Assembly: GCA_963776935.1 (NCBI GenBank)
Contig: CAVZOP010000015.1
Coordinates: 496,001-560,000 of the forward strand
Length of the DNA: 64,000 bases
Direction of reading: 5' to 3'
Source: JALOLG01 sp963776935
GTDB lineage: Bacteria > Actinomycetota > Acidimicrobiia > Acidimicrobiales > Ilumatobacteraceae
Part shown: piece after piece, positions 1 to 10,300 of the stretch
Layout of the letters: every line of letters begins with the position of its first letter
How positions within the stretch are numbered: position 1 is the first letter of the stretch
Position numbers and translations under genes: made by a program
The notes under the pieces: model-generated
The model's database searches: none
Told to the model about the DNA's origin: nothing
The model's input: only the letters and a program-made list of their open reading frames with translations

Positions 1-196
1 GATCGATGCCGAGCAACTCGGTTCGTTCGCCGGGCAGCCGGACAACGTACACGGCGCCGTCGATCTCGACGCGGTAGTTGCGGTTGGTGATGCCACCATC
101 GAGGGCGGCGATCACGGGATCGGCGTCGTGCCAGCCCGGCACCCGGCGGATGATGTCGGCGACCGCGGTCAGCTCCGTCGCCGCACCCTCGGTCAT
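1..196 (-). CDS. Choline/aminoglycoside phosphotransferase-like kinase, N-terminal part
   Basis: Only the first 65 codons are present; the gene runs off the left edge. The reading starts at ATG 196-194 and contains an ATP-binding-loop-like stretch, LDGGITNRNYRVEIDG, followed by YVVRLPGERTELLGID. This is the usual opening of choline kinase/LicA-like and aminoglycoside phosphotransferase-fold enzymes, which phosphorylate small alcohols or amino alcohols. Its ATG overlaps the stop of the upstream threonine synthase gene (ATGA, 196-193), which suggests translational coupling. In a thr operon this slot is often homoserine kinase, and some bacteria use an APH-fold (ThrB2-type) homoserine kinase. 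That role is possible, but the fragment is too short to decide. Confidence 0.7.
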   Translation of the reverse strand, partial: MTEGAATELTAVADIIRRVPGWHDADPVIAALDGGITNRNYRVEIDGAVYVVRLPGERTELLGID

Positions 197-1564
197 CGCC
201 TGGCGACCGACTCGACGAACCGCTCGACGTCCTCCAGGGCAGCCGGCATGGTGACCGTGCGCTCTGGGCGATCGAGCAGGTCGGCGAGATGCACGGGCAG
301 GGGTGGGCGCACGCCCGTCGCCCGCTCGACAGCGTCGGGGAACTTGGCCGGATGGGCCGTCGCCAGGGTGACGATCGGATGCTCACTCCCGAGCGATCGA
401 GCCGCCGCCGTGGCGGTGGCGGTGTGCGGGTCGATCAACAGCCCGGTCTCGCGGTGGACTCGTGCGATCTCGGCGATGGTCGCATCGTCGTCCGCGCTCG
501 GCACCCCGGAACGAACCCTCGATCCACTCCGCTCGCTGATCGGCCTCGAGGTCGAGCTGGTCCCTGACCCGGAACCGCTGCAGCTGGTCGCTCGTCTGCC
601 CACCGTCGCGCCCGTTGATCTCGAACAACAGCCGCTCGAAGTTCGACGACACCTGGATGTCCATGCTCGGGCTCAACGTCGGCACCACCTCGCGCACCGA
701 CATGGGGGCGCCGTTCACGAAACGGGTGATGATGTCGTTGGTGTTGGAGGCGACGATGAAGTCGGCGATCGGGGCGCCCATCCGGCGGGCGATCCAGCCG
801 GACAACACGTTGCCGAAGTTGCCGGTCGGGACGCAGAACGTGACCGGCCCCGACAACGCCCGCGACGCCGTGACGTAGTACACGACCTGCGCCATCACCC
901 GTGCCCAGTTGATCGAGTTCACCGCCGACAAGCGCATCCGATCCCGGAACGGCGCATCGTTGAACATCGCCTTCACGAGGTCCTGGCAGTCGTCGAACGT
1001 GCCGTCGATCGCGACCGTGTGCACGTTGTCGTCGGCGACGGTGGTCATCTGGCGGCGTTGGACCTCGCTCGTGCGGCCCGCCGGGTAGAGGATCACGATG
1101 TCGACGTGCTTGCATCCGCGCACGGCGTCGATCGCGGCCGATCCGGTGTCGCCGCTCGTGGCGCCGATGATCATCACGCGCTCGTCTCGTTCGGCCAGCA
1201 CGTGCTCGAAGAGCCGCCCGACGAGCTGCAACGCGACGTCCTTGAACGCCAGGGTCGGCCCGTGGAAGAGCTCCTGCAACCAGTGGGCATCGTCGATCTG
1301 GACGAGCGGTGTGACGGCCGGATGGCGGAACGTCGCGTAGGCGTCGTGGCAGATCCGATCGAACACCACCTGGTCGATCTCGCCCTCGACGAACGGCCAC
1401 ATCACAGCCGCAGCGACGTCGGCGTAGTTCCTGACACCGGTCAGATCAGGTAGCGCCGGCCACGCGGCGGGCATGTGCAGCCCGCCGTCGACGGCGAGCC
1501 CCGTGAGCAACACGTCAGCGAAGCCCAGCTCGGGCGCCGCACCGCGCGTCGACACATATCGCAT
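193..1564 (-). CDS. thrC: Threonine synthase (one frameshift)
   Basis: Pyridoxal-phosphate enzyme that converts O-phosphohomoserine to threonine. The protein starts MRYVSTRG at ATG 1564. The PLP lysine lies in GPTLAFKDVALQ (about Lys108), and the family hallmarks GATSGDTGSAA and VPTGNFGN follow. Near 505 the frame breaks: one extra C in the CCCC run at 504-507 (plus strand) separates EWIEGSFR from VPSADDDATIAEIARVH. Removing it restores one protein of about 456 codons with a normal C-terminus. The start lies one base after the hom stop (TGA-C-ATG), and the stop overlaps the next start, so hom-thrC-kinase form one operon. The break is probably a sequencing error, since everything on both sides is conserved. 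Confidence 0.93.
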
Positions 1565-1565
1565 G

Positions 1566-2862
1566 TCAACCGCCGATCACGCGCAGCAGCCCGCCGATGC
1601 GGCGCACCACGTCGAGATCGCGCAACTCCCGCACGGTCGACTGCACGTCGGCCTCGCGCGCTTCGTGGGTGATGAACACGAGCCGGGCGTCGTCGCCGAT
1701 CCCTTCCTGCTCGAGGGCGCGGATGCTGACGCCGTGGCGGGCGAATACGCCGGTCACCGCGTGGAGGACGCCGGGCTGATCCGTCACCTCGAGTCCAAGC
1801 AGGTACTCGGCGCTGGTCTCGTCGATCGGGCGGATCACGGCCTTGGCGAACGAGCCGAGCGAACCGTGGGTGCCCTTCGTCAGGTTCACGGCGGCGTCGA
1901 TCACGTCGCCGAGCACGGCGCTCGCGGTTGGGAGCCCACCGGCGCCGCGTCCGTAGAACATCAGCGAGCCGACCGCATCACCCTCGATGAACACCGCGTT
2001 GTAGCTCTCGCGGACGCTGGCGAGCGGGTGGTGCAGTGGCACGAGCGCCGGGTGCACGCGGACCGCGATCTCGCCCGTCGACGAGTCCTGGTCGGCGATG
2101 CCGAGCAGCTTGACGACATATCCGAACTGACGGGCGACCGCGATGTCGGCCGCGGTGACGCCGCTGATGCCCTCGTGGTACACGTCGCCGGCGACGACTG
2201 TTGCACCGAACGCGATCGTGGCGATGATCGCCGCCTTGGCACCGGCGTCGAACCCCTCGACGTCGGCGGTGGGATCACGCTCCGCATACCCCAGCCGTTG
2301 CGCCTCGCCGAGGGCGGCGCCGTAGTCCGCGCCCTCCTCGGTCATCTTGGTGAGGATGTAGTTGGTCGTGCCGTTGACGATGCCCATCACGCGTTGGATC
2401 GGCTCGCCCCGCAAGCTCTCCCGCAACACCCGGACGAGCGGGATACCACCGGCGACGGCAGCCTCGAACAGGAGGTCGACGTTGCTGTCGTCGGCCGTGG
2501 CGAACAGCTCGGTGCCGACGTTGGCGAGCAACTCCTTGTTGGCGGTCACGACCGGCTTGCCGGCCCGCAGGGCGGACACGATCAGGCCGCGCGCCGGTTC
2601 GATCCCCCCGATCACCTCGACCACGAGGTCGACGTCGGGATCGACGACGACGCCGTGCGTGTCGCGGGTGAGGACGCCGTCGGCGAGCTCGACATCGCGC
2701 TCGTCGCGACATGTTGCGGACCGCGACCCGGGTGATATCGAGCCGGACGCCGGTCCGCGCTTCGATCGAATCCGCTTGCCTGGCCACGAGCTGCACGAGT
2801 GCCGCCCCGACGTTGCCGCAGCCGAGCAGGCCGATCCGGATCGTCTTCGTCTCGGTTGCCAC
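1566..2862 (-). CDS. hom: Homoserine dehydrogenase (one frameshift)
   Basis: NAD(P)H-dependent reduction of aspartate semialdehyde to homoserine, the branch point to threonine and methionine. I chose GTG 2862 because it directly precedes the Rossmann opening TKTIRIGLLGCGNVGAA. Downstream are VTANKELLA, the catalytic region GIVNGTTNYILTKM and DPTADVEGFDAGAKAAI, and a C-terminal ACT domain starting near GLEVTDQPGVLHAV, which in this family allows feedback control by threonine. The frame shifts near 2705, where RNMSR should continue ERDVELADGVLTRD. Total length of about 432 codons is typical. It is divergent from the enoyl-CoA hydratase gene, with an 81-bp shared upstream region, and leads the hom-thrC-kinase operon. 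Confidence 0.93.
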
Positions 2863-2943
2863 GGGCTCGAAGGCTACGGGATCCACCCTCGATCGACCCT
2901 CACGGTTCGCGGCTCGCCGGGTGGCGCGTGCTGAGCTGTCGCC

Positions 2944-3731
2944 ATGGACCCGTCGACTCTCACCACGCTTCGCATCGAACACGAGGCGGGCGCGCCGACC
3001 GCATCACTCGTGCTCGATCGCCCGGAACGCCTGAACGCGCTGTCGCGAGTGCTCCTCGCCGAGATCGCGTCGGCGTGCCGGTGGATCGACGAGCAACGTG
3101 AGATCCGAGTCGTGATCGTCCGCGGCGAGGGACGGTCGTTCTCGGCGGGATTCGACCTCGACGACTTCGTCGGGCAGGCGATGGAGATGTCGCCGCGAGC
3201 GACCGCCGATCTCGGGCGCGTCGCCGCCGAGTCGCTGACCGACGTGCGACCGCTGACGATCGGCGCCATCCACGGCCATTGCGTCGGCGGCGGAGTCGTA
3301 CTCGCGGCCGCCTGCGACCTGCGCATCGCCGCCGACGACGCGCTGGTTCTCGATCCCCGAGGTCGACCTCGGGATCCCGCTGGCGTGGGGTGGCATCCCG
3401 CGCCTCGTGCGCGAGCTCGGTCCGGCGATCACCAAGGAGCTCGTCCTCACGTGCCGGCCGTTCACCGCCGGCGAGGCAGCCGCGCTGCGGTTCGTCAACC
3501 GCGTCGTGCCGGCAGCCGACCTGATCGCCGCCGCCCAGACCCTCGCCGACGAGCTCGCCGCCAAGCCCGAGTTCGCGCTGCGGACCACCAAGCAACAGGT
3601 CAACGCGGTGACCGAGGAGATCGCCGGCACCGCGCCGCAACGCCAACGACGCCGACACCCTCGCCGCCGCCCTGGCCGACCCCGAGTCCCGCGAGACCAG
3701 CCGCCGCTACCTCGCCGCCCGCAAGCGCTGA
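2944..3731 (+). CDS. Enoyl-CoA hydratase/isomerase family protein (two frameshifts)
   Basis: Crotonase-fold protein acting on acyl-CoA thioesters. The N-terminal part has LDRPERLNALS and the oxyanion-hole region RSFSAGFDLDDF, and the second signature is GHCVGGGVVLAAACDLRIA. Near 3345 the frame shifts: the conserved FSIPEVDLGIPLAWGG continues one base off. It shifts again near 3637, before NDADTLAAALADPESRE. The repaired product is about 262 aa and ends YLAARKR. The order of the catalytic acidic residues cannot be fixed without alignment, so hydratase, isomerase or another crotonase activity remains open. It is convergent with lysA across a strong inverted repeat. The two breaks in otherwise conserved sequence look like sequencing indels. 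Confidence 0.85.
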
Positions 3732-3796
3732 ACCCCCGTTTGCGTCACCGACATCGGCGAAGGTCGCCGGTCGCGGTGACACAAACAGAGGGTTTC
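3730..3796. terminator. Bidirectional terminator-like nested inverted repeat
   Basis: The left arm 3730-3749 (GAACCCCCGTTTGCGTCACC) pairs with 3775-3796 (GGTGAC.CAAAC..AGGGTTTC) with few mismatches. A second small stem lies inside the loop: CGGCGA 3755-3760 with TCGCCG 3764-3769. It sits exactly between two converging genes and overlaps the ends of both, as expected for a shared terminator. There is no clear T-tract. Confidence 0.65.
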
Positions 3797-5072
3797 AGCC
3801 GAGGTCGGTGGCGAGGAGGTCGGCGTAGGTTTCGCGGCGGACGACGAGGCGGGCGGTGCCGTCGGCGACGAACACCACCGGCGGGCGGGTGATCCGGTTG
3901 TAGTTGGAGCCCATCGACTGGCCGTAGGCGCCGGTGACGGGCGTCGCCAGCAGGTCGCCGACGGACACGTCGTCGGGCAACCGCGCCTCGAACAGCAACA
4001 CGTCGCCGTTCTCGCAGTGCTTGCCGACGACCCGCGCCCTTGCGTTCCGTTCGGCATCCACCGCCCGTGGCAAGAACGCCTCGTAGCCCGACCCGTAGAG
4101 CACGGGACGCGGGTTGTCGCTCATCCCACCGTCGACCGCGACGTAGGTACGGACCCCCGGGATGTCCTTGATCGTGCCGACCGTGTACACAGTGATCGCC
4201 GCCGCGGCGACGATCGCCCGACCCGGCTCGACACTCACGTGCGAGCGCACACCGAGCGCCTCGCAGGCGTCGAGCAGCACACTCGCCCACTGGGTGATCG
4301 TCGGCGCTTCCTCGGTGCCGACGTAGGCGACGCCGAGGCCACCGCCGAGCACGAGCTCGGGAAGCCCGAGGGGCACCGCGAAGCCGGCCATCACCTCGGC
4401 GGCCATGGCGAAGCTCGACGCCGCGAACACGTTCGAGCCGATGTGGCAGTGGAGCCCGACGAGGTTGACGCTCTCCGACGTGGTCGCCCGCTTGACGGCC
4501 CGCTCGGCGTCGCCGTTGCCCAGGTTGAACCCGAACTTCGAGTCATCCTGACCGGTGGCGATGAACTCGTGGGTGTGGGCGTGGACGCCGGGGGTGATGC
4601 GGAGCAGGACGTCGGGGACGGGCCCGGCTCGCTCGGCGCGCAGCAGGTCGAGGCGGTCGAGCTCGTCGAACGAGTCGACGACGATGTGACGGACACCGGC
4701 CACGATCGCCTCGCGGAGCTCGGTGACGCTCTTGTTGTTGCCGTGCAGCACGCACGACGACGCGGGCACTCCGGCCGCCAGCGCGACGTGGAGCTCCCCG
4801 CCGGACGCGACGTCGAGCAGCATCCCCTCGTCGTACGCGAGGCGTGCCATCGCCCGGCACAGGAACGCCTTGGTGGCGTAGACGGCACGCTCGTGACCGA
4901 AGGCGGCGACGGCCTCGCGGCAACGGGCCCGCAGATGCGCCTCGTCGTAGACGAACAGGGGCGTGCCGAACTCGGCCGCCAGTGCCTCGATCGAGCACCC
5001 ACCGACGGTCAGCCACCCATCGGCACCGACGTCGGCGGTGTCGGGGAGCAGTCGGCGGGCGAGTGCGCTCAC
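3795..5072 (-). CDS. lysA: Diaminopimelate decarboxylase
   Basis: PLP-dependent last step of lysine synthesis (meso-diaminopimelate to lysine). GTG 5072 is the first reasonable start after the argS stop (5092) and gives 425 aa. The PLP lysine is in ERAVYATKAF (about Lys68). HGNNKS, the glycine loop LVLGGGLGVAY, EPGRAIVA and the active-site GKHCENGDVL motif are all present. The C-terminus keeps GAYGQSMGSNYN, with the conserved tyrosine region. It lies 19 bp downstream of argS in the same direction, an argS-lysA arrangement common in actinobacteria, where lysA is often followed by hom and thrC. Here hom-thrC are on the same strand, but the crotonase gene stands between them. Confidence 0.95.
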   Translation of the reverse strand: MSALARRLLPDTADVGADGWLTVGGCSIEALAAEFGTPLFVYDEAHLRARCREAVAAFGHERAVYATKAFLCRAMARLAYDEGMLLDVASGGELHVALAAGVPASSCVLHGNNKSVTELREAIVAGVRHIVVDSFDELDRLDLLRAERAGPVPDVLLRITPGVHAHTHEFIATGQDDSKFGFNLGNGDAERAVKRATTSESVNLVGLHCHIGSNVFAASSFAMAAEVMAGFAVPLGLPELVLGGGLGVAYVGTEEAPTITQWASVLLDACEALGVRSHVSVEPGRAIVAAAAITVYTVGTIKDIPGVRTYVAVDGGMSDNPRPVLYGSGYEAFLPRAVDAERNARARVVGKHCENGDVLLFEARLPDDVSVGDLLATPVTGAYGQSMGSNYNRITRPPVVFVADGTARLVVRRETYADLLATDLG

Positions 5073-5091
5073 CTGCCCAACGTACCGGGCG

Positions 5092-6822
5092 TCACATCTG
5101 CTCGGGCGCTTCGATGCCGAGCAGCCCGAGACCGTGAGCCAGGGTGCGGGCGACCAGGTCGCACAGCGCCAGCCGGCTCGTACGCAGCGGCTCGTCGACG
5201 CGGAACACGGGGCAATGCTCGTAGAACGCGGTGAAGTCCTGGCTGAGATCGAACAGGTAGCTGCAGAGCTTGTGCGGCGAGAAGCTCGCGAGCGTGTCGT
5301 CGAGCGCGCTCGGCAGCGCCAGCACCCGCTGGGCCAGGGCGCGCTCCTGGGGGGTGCCGAGCACGATCGTCGCCGATCGCACGGCAGCACGTTCGACCTC
5401 GGCGCGGCGGAAGATCGAGCAGATCCGGGCGTGCGCATATTGCAGGTATGGCGCGGTGTTGCCCTCGAAGGCGAGCATCCGATCCCAGTCGAAGACGTAG
5501 TCCTTGACGCGGTCGTTCGACAGGTCGGCGTACTTCAGCGCACCCATGCCGATCGACTGCGCCACCGCGGCGCGCTCGTCGGCGGTGAGATCGGGGTTCT
5601 TCTCGGCGACCGCCGCGGTCGCCCGCTCGACCGCTTCGTCGAGCAGCTCGATGAGCTTCACGGAATCACCGCTCCGGCTGCGCAGACGCTTGTGGTCGGT
5701 GCCGAGGACGACGCCGAACTGCACATGGACGGCGTCGGTCGCCTCGTCCAGCAATCCCGCCATGCGCGCCACCGCGAACACCATCTGGAAGTGCTGGCTC
5801 TGACCGGCGTCGACGAGGTACAGCAACAGGTCGGCGCCGAGCCGCTCGACGCGGTCGAGCACGCAGGCGAGGTCCGACGTCGCGTAGTTGAACCCGCCGG
5901 CGCTCGATCGGATGATGAGCGGCAGTGGCTCGCCCTCGCGGTTCGTGAAGCCCGGCGGGAACACGACGTCGGCGCCTTCGGATTCGACGAGCAGCCCGGC
6001 CTGCTCGAGGCGCTCGACGACGACCGGCATGAGCGACTGGTAGCGGCTCTCGCCGGCGAGGTCGTCGTCGGTGAGGAGCACACCGAGCCGCCGGTACACG
6101 GTGTTGAAGTAGCGCGTCGACAGGGCGACGAGCTGGGCCCACTGTTCGAGCGTGTCGGGATCTCGGCCCTGGAGCAGCACCACCCGTTGCCGGGCCCGCG
6201 CCTGGAACTCCTCGGACGAATCGAACTTGGCGGTGGCGGCCTTGTAGAAGCCGTCGAGATCACCGATCGACACCGCTTCGGCGGCCGCTTCCTCACCGAT
6301 GTCGAGCATGTGCTCGATCAGCATCCCGAACGGCCGGCCCCAGTCGCCGATGTGGTTCTCGCGGATGAGGTGATGCCCGGCGAACCCGAGCATCCGGACC
6401 AGCGCGTCACCGATGATCGTCGACCGCAGGTTGCCGACGTGCATCTCCTTGGCGACGTTGGGCGCCGAGTAGTCGACGACGATCGTGCGCGGATGAGTGG
6501 TGACCGGCACGCCGAGTCGATCGTCGGGTGCGATGGCTGCGAGCTCGCGGGCGAGGAAGTCGTCGTCGAACACGACGTTGATGAACCCCGGGCCGGCCAC
6601 TTCGACCGAGCTGCAGACACCGTCGAGCACGCCGGTGTCGATGACCGCCTGGGCGACGTCGCGCGGGTTGCGGCCCAGCTCCTTGGCGAGCGCGAGGGCG
6701 CCGTTCACCTGCGCATCGGCGCGATCGGATGGTCGGACGACGGGATCGACGCCGTCGCGCCCCGCCACGTCCGCGAACGCCGGGGCGAGCAACGTCGCGA
6801 CGGTGGTGAGCGGGTCGGCCAT
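5092..6822 (-). CDS. argS: Arginyl-tRNA synthetase
   Basis: Class I synthetase charging tRNA-Arg. ATG 6822 (MADPLTTVATLL) gives 576 aa, normal for bacterial ArgRS; another in-frame start lies a few codons upstream. The N-terminal additional domain (residues 1-110) is followed by SAPNVAKEMHVGNLRSTIIGD, which holds the HIGH-type motif HVGN (about 128-131). The catalytic core continues with FNYATSDLACVL and GTDHKRLRSRSGD, the degenerate KMSK-equivalent loop seen in ArgRS. The C-terminal DALR anticodon-binding domain ends DLVARTLAHGLGLLGIE. The gene is intact, and lysA follows 19 bp downstream. There is a tRNA-Arg(CCG) gene at 11.26 kb. Confidence 0.96.
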   Translation of the reverse strand: MADPLTTVATLLAPAFADVAGRDGVDPVVRPSDRADAQVNGALALAKELGRNPRDVAQAVIDTGVLDGVCSSVEVAGPGFINVVFDDDFLARELAAIAPDDRLGVPVTTHPRTIVVDYSAPNVAKEMHVGNLRSTIIGDALVRMLGFAGHHLIRENHIGDWGRPFGMLIEHMLDIGEEAAAEAVSIGDLDGFYKAATAKFDSSEEFQARARQRVVLLQGRDPDTLEQWAQLVALSTRYFNTVYRRLGVLLTDDDLAGESRYQSLMPVVVERLEQAGLLVESEGADVVFPPGFTNREGEPLPLIIRSSAGGFNYATSDLACVLDRVERLGADLLLYLVDAGQSQHFQMVFAVARMAGLLDEATDAVHVQFGVVLGTDHKRLRSRSGDSVKLIELLDEAVERATAAVAEKNPDLTADERAAVAQSIGMGALKYADLSNDRVKDYVFDWDRMLAFEGNTAPYLQYAHARICSIFRRAEVERAAVRSATIVLGTPQERALAQRVLALPSALDDTLASFSPHKLCSYLFDLSQDFTAFYEHCPVFRVDEPLRTSRLALCDLVARTLAHGLGLLGIEAPEQM

Positions 6823-6879
6823 GGCCGACCATTCTGGCCCGGCCATCGCCGATCCCGTTGATCGATACATTTCGGGCGC

Positions 6880-7299
6880 ATGGACCGACAACTCGCATGG
6901 GAAGACGTCGCCCCCCATCTCACGGGTCTCGCCAACGCGGCCACCGCGTCGAGCGATGGCACGCCGCACGTGTCGGTGGTCGCCGCCGTGGTCGACGGCG
7001 ACTCGATCTGGATCACGACGAGGAGATCGTCGGGCAAGGCGGTCAACCTCGCCGAGAACCCGCGCATCGCGCTCGTGTTCCGGCCCGGGTCGGAGGCCTA
7101 TGTCAGCGGCACGGTCGAGATCGTCGACGACGCCGACGAGAAGCGCCGCCGGTGGTCGGGGTTCTTCCCGTACGACGCGACGGCGTTCTTCGGCGCGCCC
7201 GACAACGACGGCGTCGTGCTGCTCAAGGTTCGCCCGACCGCGGCGACGGTGATGACGCAGGACGAGTCCGGGCTCCATCGCCGGCGCTGGCGCGCCTGA
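6880..7299 (+). CDS. Pyridoxamine 5'-phosphate oxidase-fold flavin/F420-binding protein
   Basis: 139-aa split-barrel protein. The central segment TASSDGTPHVSVVAAVVDGD and the strand SIWITTRRSSGKAVNLAENP match the PNPOx-like fold, whose members bind FMN, F420 or heme and mostly catalyse redox reactions on small molecules. VFRPGSEAYVSGTVEIVDD continues the barrel. Nothing in the sequence identifies the cofactor or substrate. Many actinobacterial members are F420-dependent, so that is a reasonable but unproven guess. It is divergent from argS (57-bp gap) and convergent with the large phosphoesterase gene across a hairpin. Confidence 0.75.
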   Translation: MDRQLAWEDVAPHLTGLANAATASSDGTPHVSVVAAVVDGDSIWITTRRSSGKAVNLAENPRIALVFRPGSEAYVSGTVEIVDDADEKRRRWSGFFPYDATAFFGAPDNDGVVLLKVRPTAATVMTQDESGLHRRRWRA

Positions 7300-7306
7300 C
7301 CGTGCC

Positions 7307-7334
7307 GCCCGCGCCGGAGCGTTCCGGCGCGGGC
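7307..7334. terminator. Perfect 12-bp hairpin between converging genes
   Basis: GCCCGCGCCGGA (7307-7318), loop GCGT, TCCGGCGCGGGC (7323-7334). It is a perfect GC-rich stem placed between the stop at 7299 and the opposing stop at 7345, so it probably terminates both transcripts. No T-tract is visible. Confidence 0.7.
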
Positions 7335-7344
7335 AGGCATGTGA

Positions 7345-10300
7345 TCACGTCCTGACCGTGCGGCCCTCGACAAATGCGCTGACCGGTGAGTGAGCGGCGA
7401 TGTACTCGATGACGACATTCATCAAGTCGTCGCCGGGTTGCAGCACATCAGTGCCGCCGCTCAACGCCGTGTACCCGTCGCCACCGGTGAACATGAAGTC
7501 GTTGGTGACGATGCGGATCGAATCGGTCGCCAGAATCGGTGTCCCGTCCGATCGCCGGATGCTGTTGATCACCGGCGTGGTCCCCGAGCAGCTGTAGTCG
7601 ATCAGCAATCCGGACACCTGCGGGAACCGTCCGGTAGCGATCGCCGGGTTGCAGACCGGGCTCACCCCGTTCAGCAGTGCGGCCGTGAGCGCGTCGCCGG
7701 TGATCGTCTCGATGACCGTTCGGTTGCCGAACGGCAACACGGCGAAGACCTCACCCCATGTGACCTCGCCGACCGCCTCGCCGGCGGACGGCGGGCTCAT
7801 CCGCAGGTCCTGTCGCAGGCCACCGGAGTTGGTGAGCGCGGCGTCGATGCCCGGGTACTTCTCGAGCATCGCGTCAGCAACGAGGTTGCCCATCGCCGAT
7901 TCGCTGAGCCGCGCCGGATCGCGCAGGATGTCGATCGCCTGCGTACCGATCACCTGGTTGCGCAACACCGCGGTGTCGGCGTTCGCCTGGTCGACGACTC
8001 GCCTGGACGTCGGCTCGCGGTGCGACACCGAGGTTCTTCGCCACCCGCGTGGCGCCACCGACCCACGCGACGTCGCCGTCGCGCACCATCAGTTGGGCGA
8101 CCGAGTAGCTCCCACCGGCGTTGACGCCCTCGATGACGGGGATGTGCCCGACCACGGTGTTGGTGATGCGATGCGTGTGTCCGGCGATCACCAGGTCGAC
8201 GGACGTGTCCTGCAAGGCCTCGGTGATGGCCATGATCGGGCCCTGCCACGGCGACCCCGCGACACCGTCGATCGTGTTGGCGCCGAGGACCGCACCCTCG
8301 TGGATCACCACGACTTGCACGTCGATGCCCTCGGCGCTGCAGCCGCTCGGACTCGGCGTGGATCCGTGTTGCCTCGTCGTCGAACAGCAGACCCTCGGTT
8401 GCGCCGGCCTTCACGAGCTCTGGCGTGGTCCTGACCGTGGCCCCGATCACGCCGACCTCCACCCCGTTGACCGTCAGTACGGTCGACGGCGGAGACCACG
8501 ACGGCGATTCACCGGTGGCCTCCTCGATGATGTTGGCCGAAAGGAACGGGAAGTCGGCGCGCTCGTTGTGGAGCAGGATGCGTTCGAGTCCGAAGTCGAA
8601 CTCGTGGTTGCCGTAGCTCGTGGCGTCGAGACCCCAGAGGTTCTCGACGTCGATCGCGGGCAGGTCCTGCAGGAGCGCCGAGTTCGGCGGTGACGCCCCG
8701 ACGTTGTCGCCGGCCGCCAACAGCAGCGTCGCGTCAGGAAGCTGTGCGTCCTCCTCGTCGAACAACGTCGCCAGTTGCCCGGCGCCGCCGACGGAAACCG
8801 CTGCGATCTCACCCGCGAGGGTGTTGCGCCCGGCGATCGTGGCGCTGGCCGGGTCGAGTTGGCCGTGGAAGTCGTTCAACCCGATGATCGGTACTGGCGT
8901 GTATCCGTCGCCCCGCTCGAGCAGTTCGAGCAGCACCTCGCCCTGGCTGTGTTGTGGGACTGGGATGTCGAGCAGGAACGCCGCCGTCGGAGCGAGGTCG
9001 ATGCTGCGCACGTTGTCGACGACACCGTGCTCGATCGCCTTGCCTCCGGCGAGGAACGTGGCGCGCATGTTGGTGTTGCTGTCCAGGTCCTGGATGTCAG
9101 GCACGTAACCGTGCTGACCGAAGAACGCCGAGCGGGCGATGAGCGTGCCCGGTGTCGCGGCGTCGAACTGGTACGGCGGATACGAGAACGCCACGAGGTC
9201 GCCCGTGCGCGTCGGATGCGCCATGTCGGCGGTGCTCCCGGCGCCGTTGGGGATGTAGCGCGCCTCCGCCTTGGTGAAGGCGCGGTCGATCACCTGCCAG
9301 CCCTCCGGTGCACCATCGCCGGTCCAATCGTTCGGATCGGCGAGGGCAAGGAACGCAGCCTTGATCGTGGCGACCGTGCTCGCTTCCTCGGCTGCCGGAA
9401 CCTGCACGAACCCGCCACCGGCAGGATCGCGTCCGGCGCAGGTTGAGGTAGATCTGCACCGTGCCACCGGCCCAGCAGGCCTTGGCCTTGCCGATCGTCT
9501 CACCGGTCGCCGGGCGGCAGTTCGACGTCTGCGGCCGCGACAGCAGACCGAGGTCGACGAGCACCTTGCTGGCGTCGATCGCCGCGAACTGAGCCGCGAA
9601 CCCGTGGTCGGACGACACGAACGTCGTCAGGCCGCTGTCGTTCAAGCGCTTCTGGGAGAGGCGCATCGTCGCATCGGCGCCCTGGTAGGCGCGGCGGAGG
9701 AACTGCTCACGTTCCTCGACGCGACCGTCGGGCGTGCCGTTCACCTCGACGTCGTCGTAGGCCGGGTTGGCAGCGCCGTTCGGCATCGTCTCGGTGACGA
9801 GGCCGAGGAACTGGTGCTGGAACTCGTCGGTGACGGGGTAGCCCACGAGCGCCAAGTCGGGCTGATACGTGTCGAGCACGTACTTGATCAGCGGGTGGTA
9901 CGAGGTCTCCCAGTAGAGGCCCTGCTCGACGTAGGTCTCCTCGCTGACGATGCCCGCCTCGAGGATCGCGAAGTCGCCGGCCTGCGATGACGGGAAGCGC
10001 TCGGCGACGAAGTCCTCGAACGAGCCGGTGAAGCCGGGCTCACCCGGCCACGTCGGCCACGTCGCGATGGCCCGCGTCACGGACGTGTGGAACAACCGCA
10101 CCTGGGAGAGGTTGCTCGCCAACCGCTCGACCTTGATCAGCATCGCCCCGGTCTTGCCGTTCAGCGGGTCGGTCGAGCTGGTGTTGATGGTGACCTTGAT
10201 GTCGGCCCACTCGCCTTCCTTCAGGTTGGCCACCTTGTCGTTGCCGTCCTTCGTGAACGAGAACAGCACCTTGTCGTACTTCGTCTGCAAGTCCTGCTTG

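Noticed and set aside
128..2735. Long plus-strand open frames across thrC and hom
   Set aside because: They are antisense to conserved thrC and hom, rich in Arg/His/Asp repeats, and have no family motif. High GC keeps antisense frames open.
4963..6861. A 632-codon plus-strand open frame opposite argS
   Set aside because: It is entirely antisense to an intact, highly conserved argS and has an unnatural Val/Asp/Glu/Arg/His composition.
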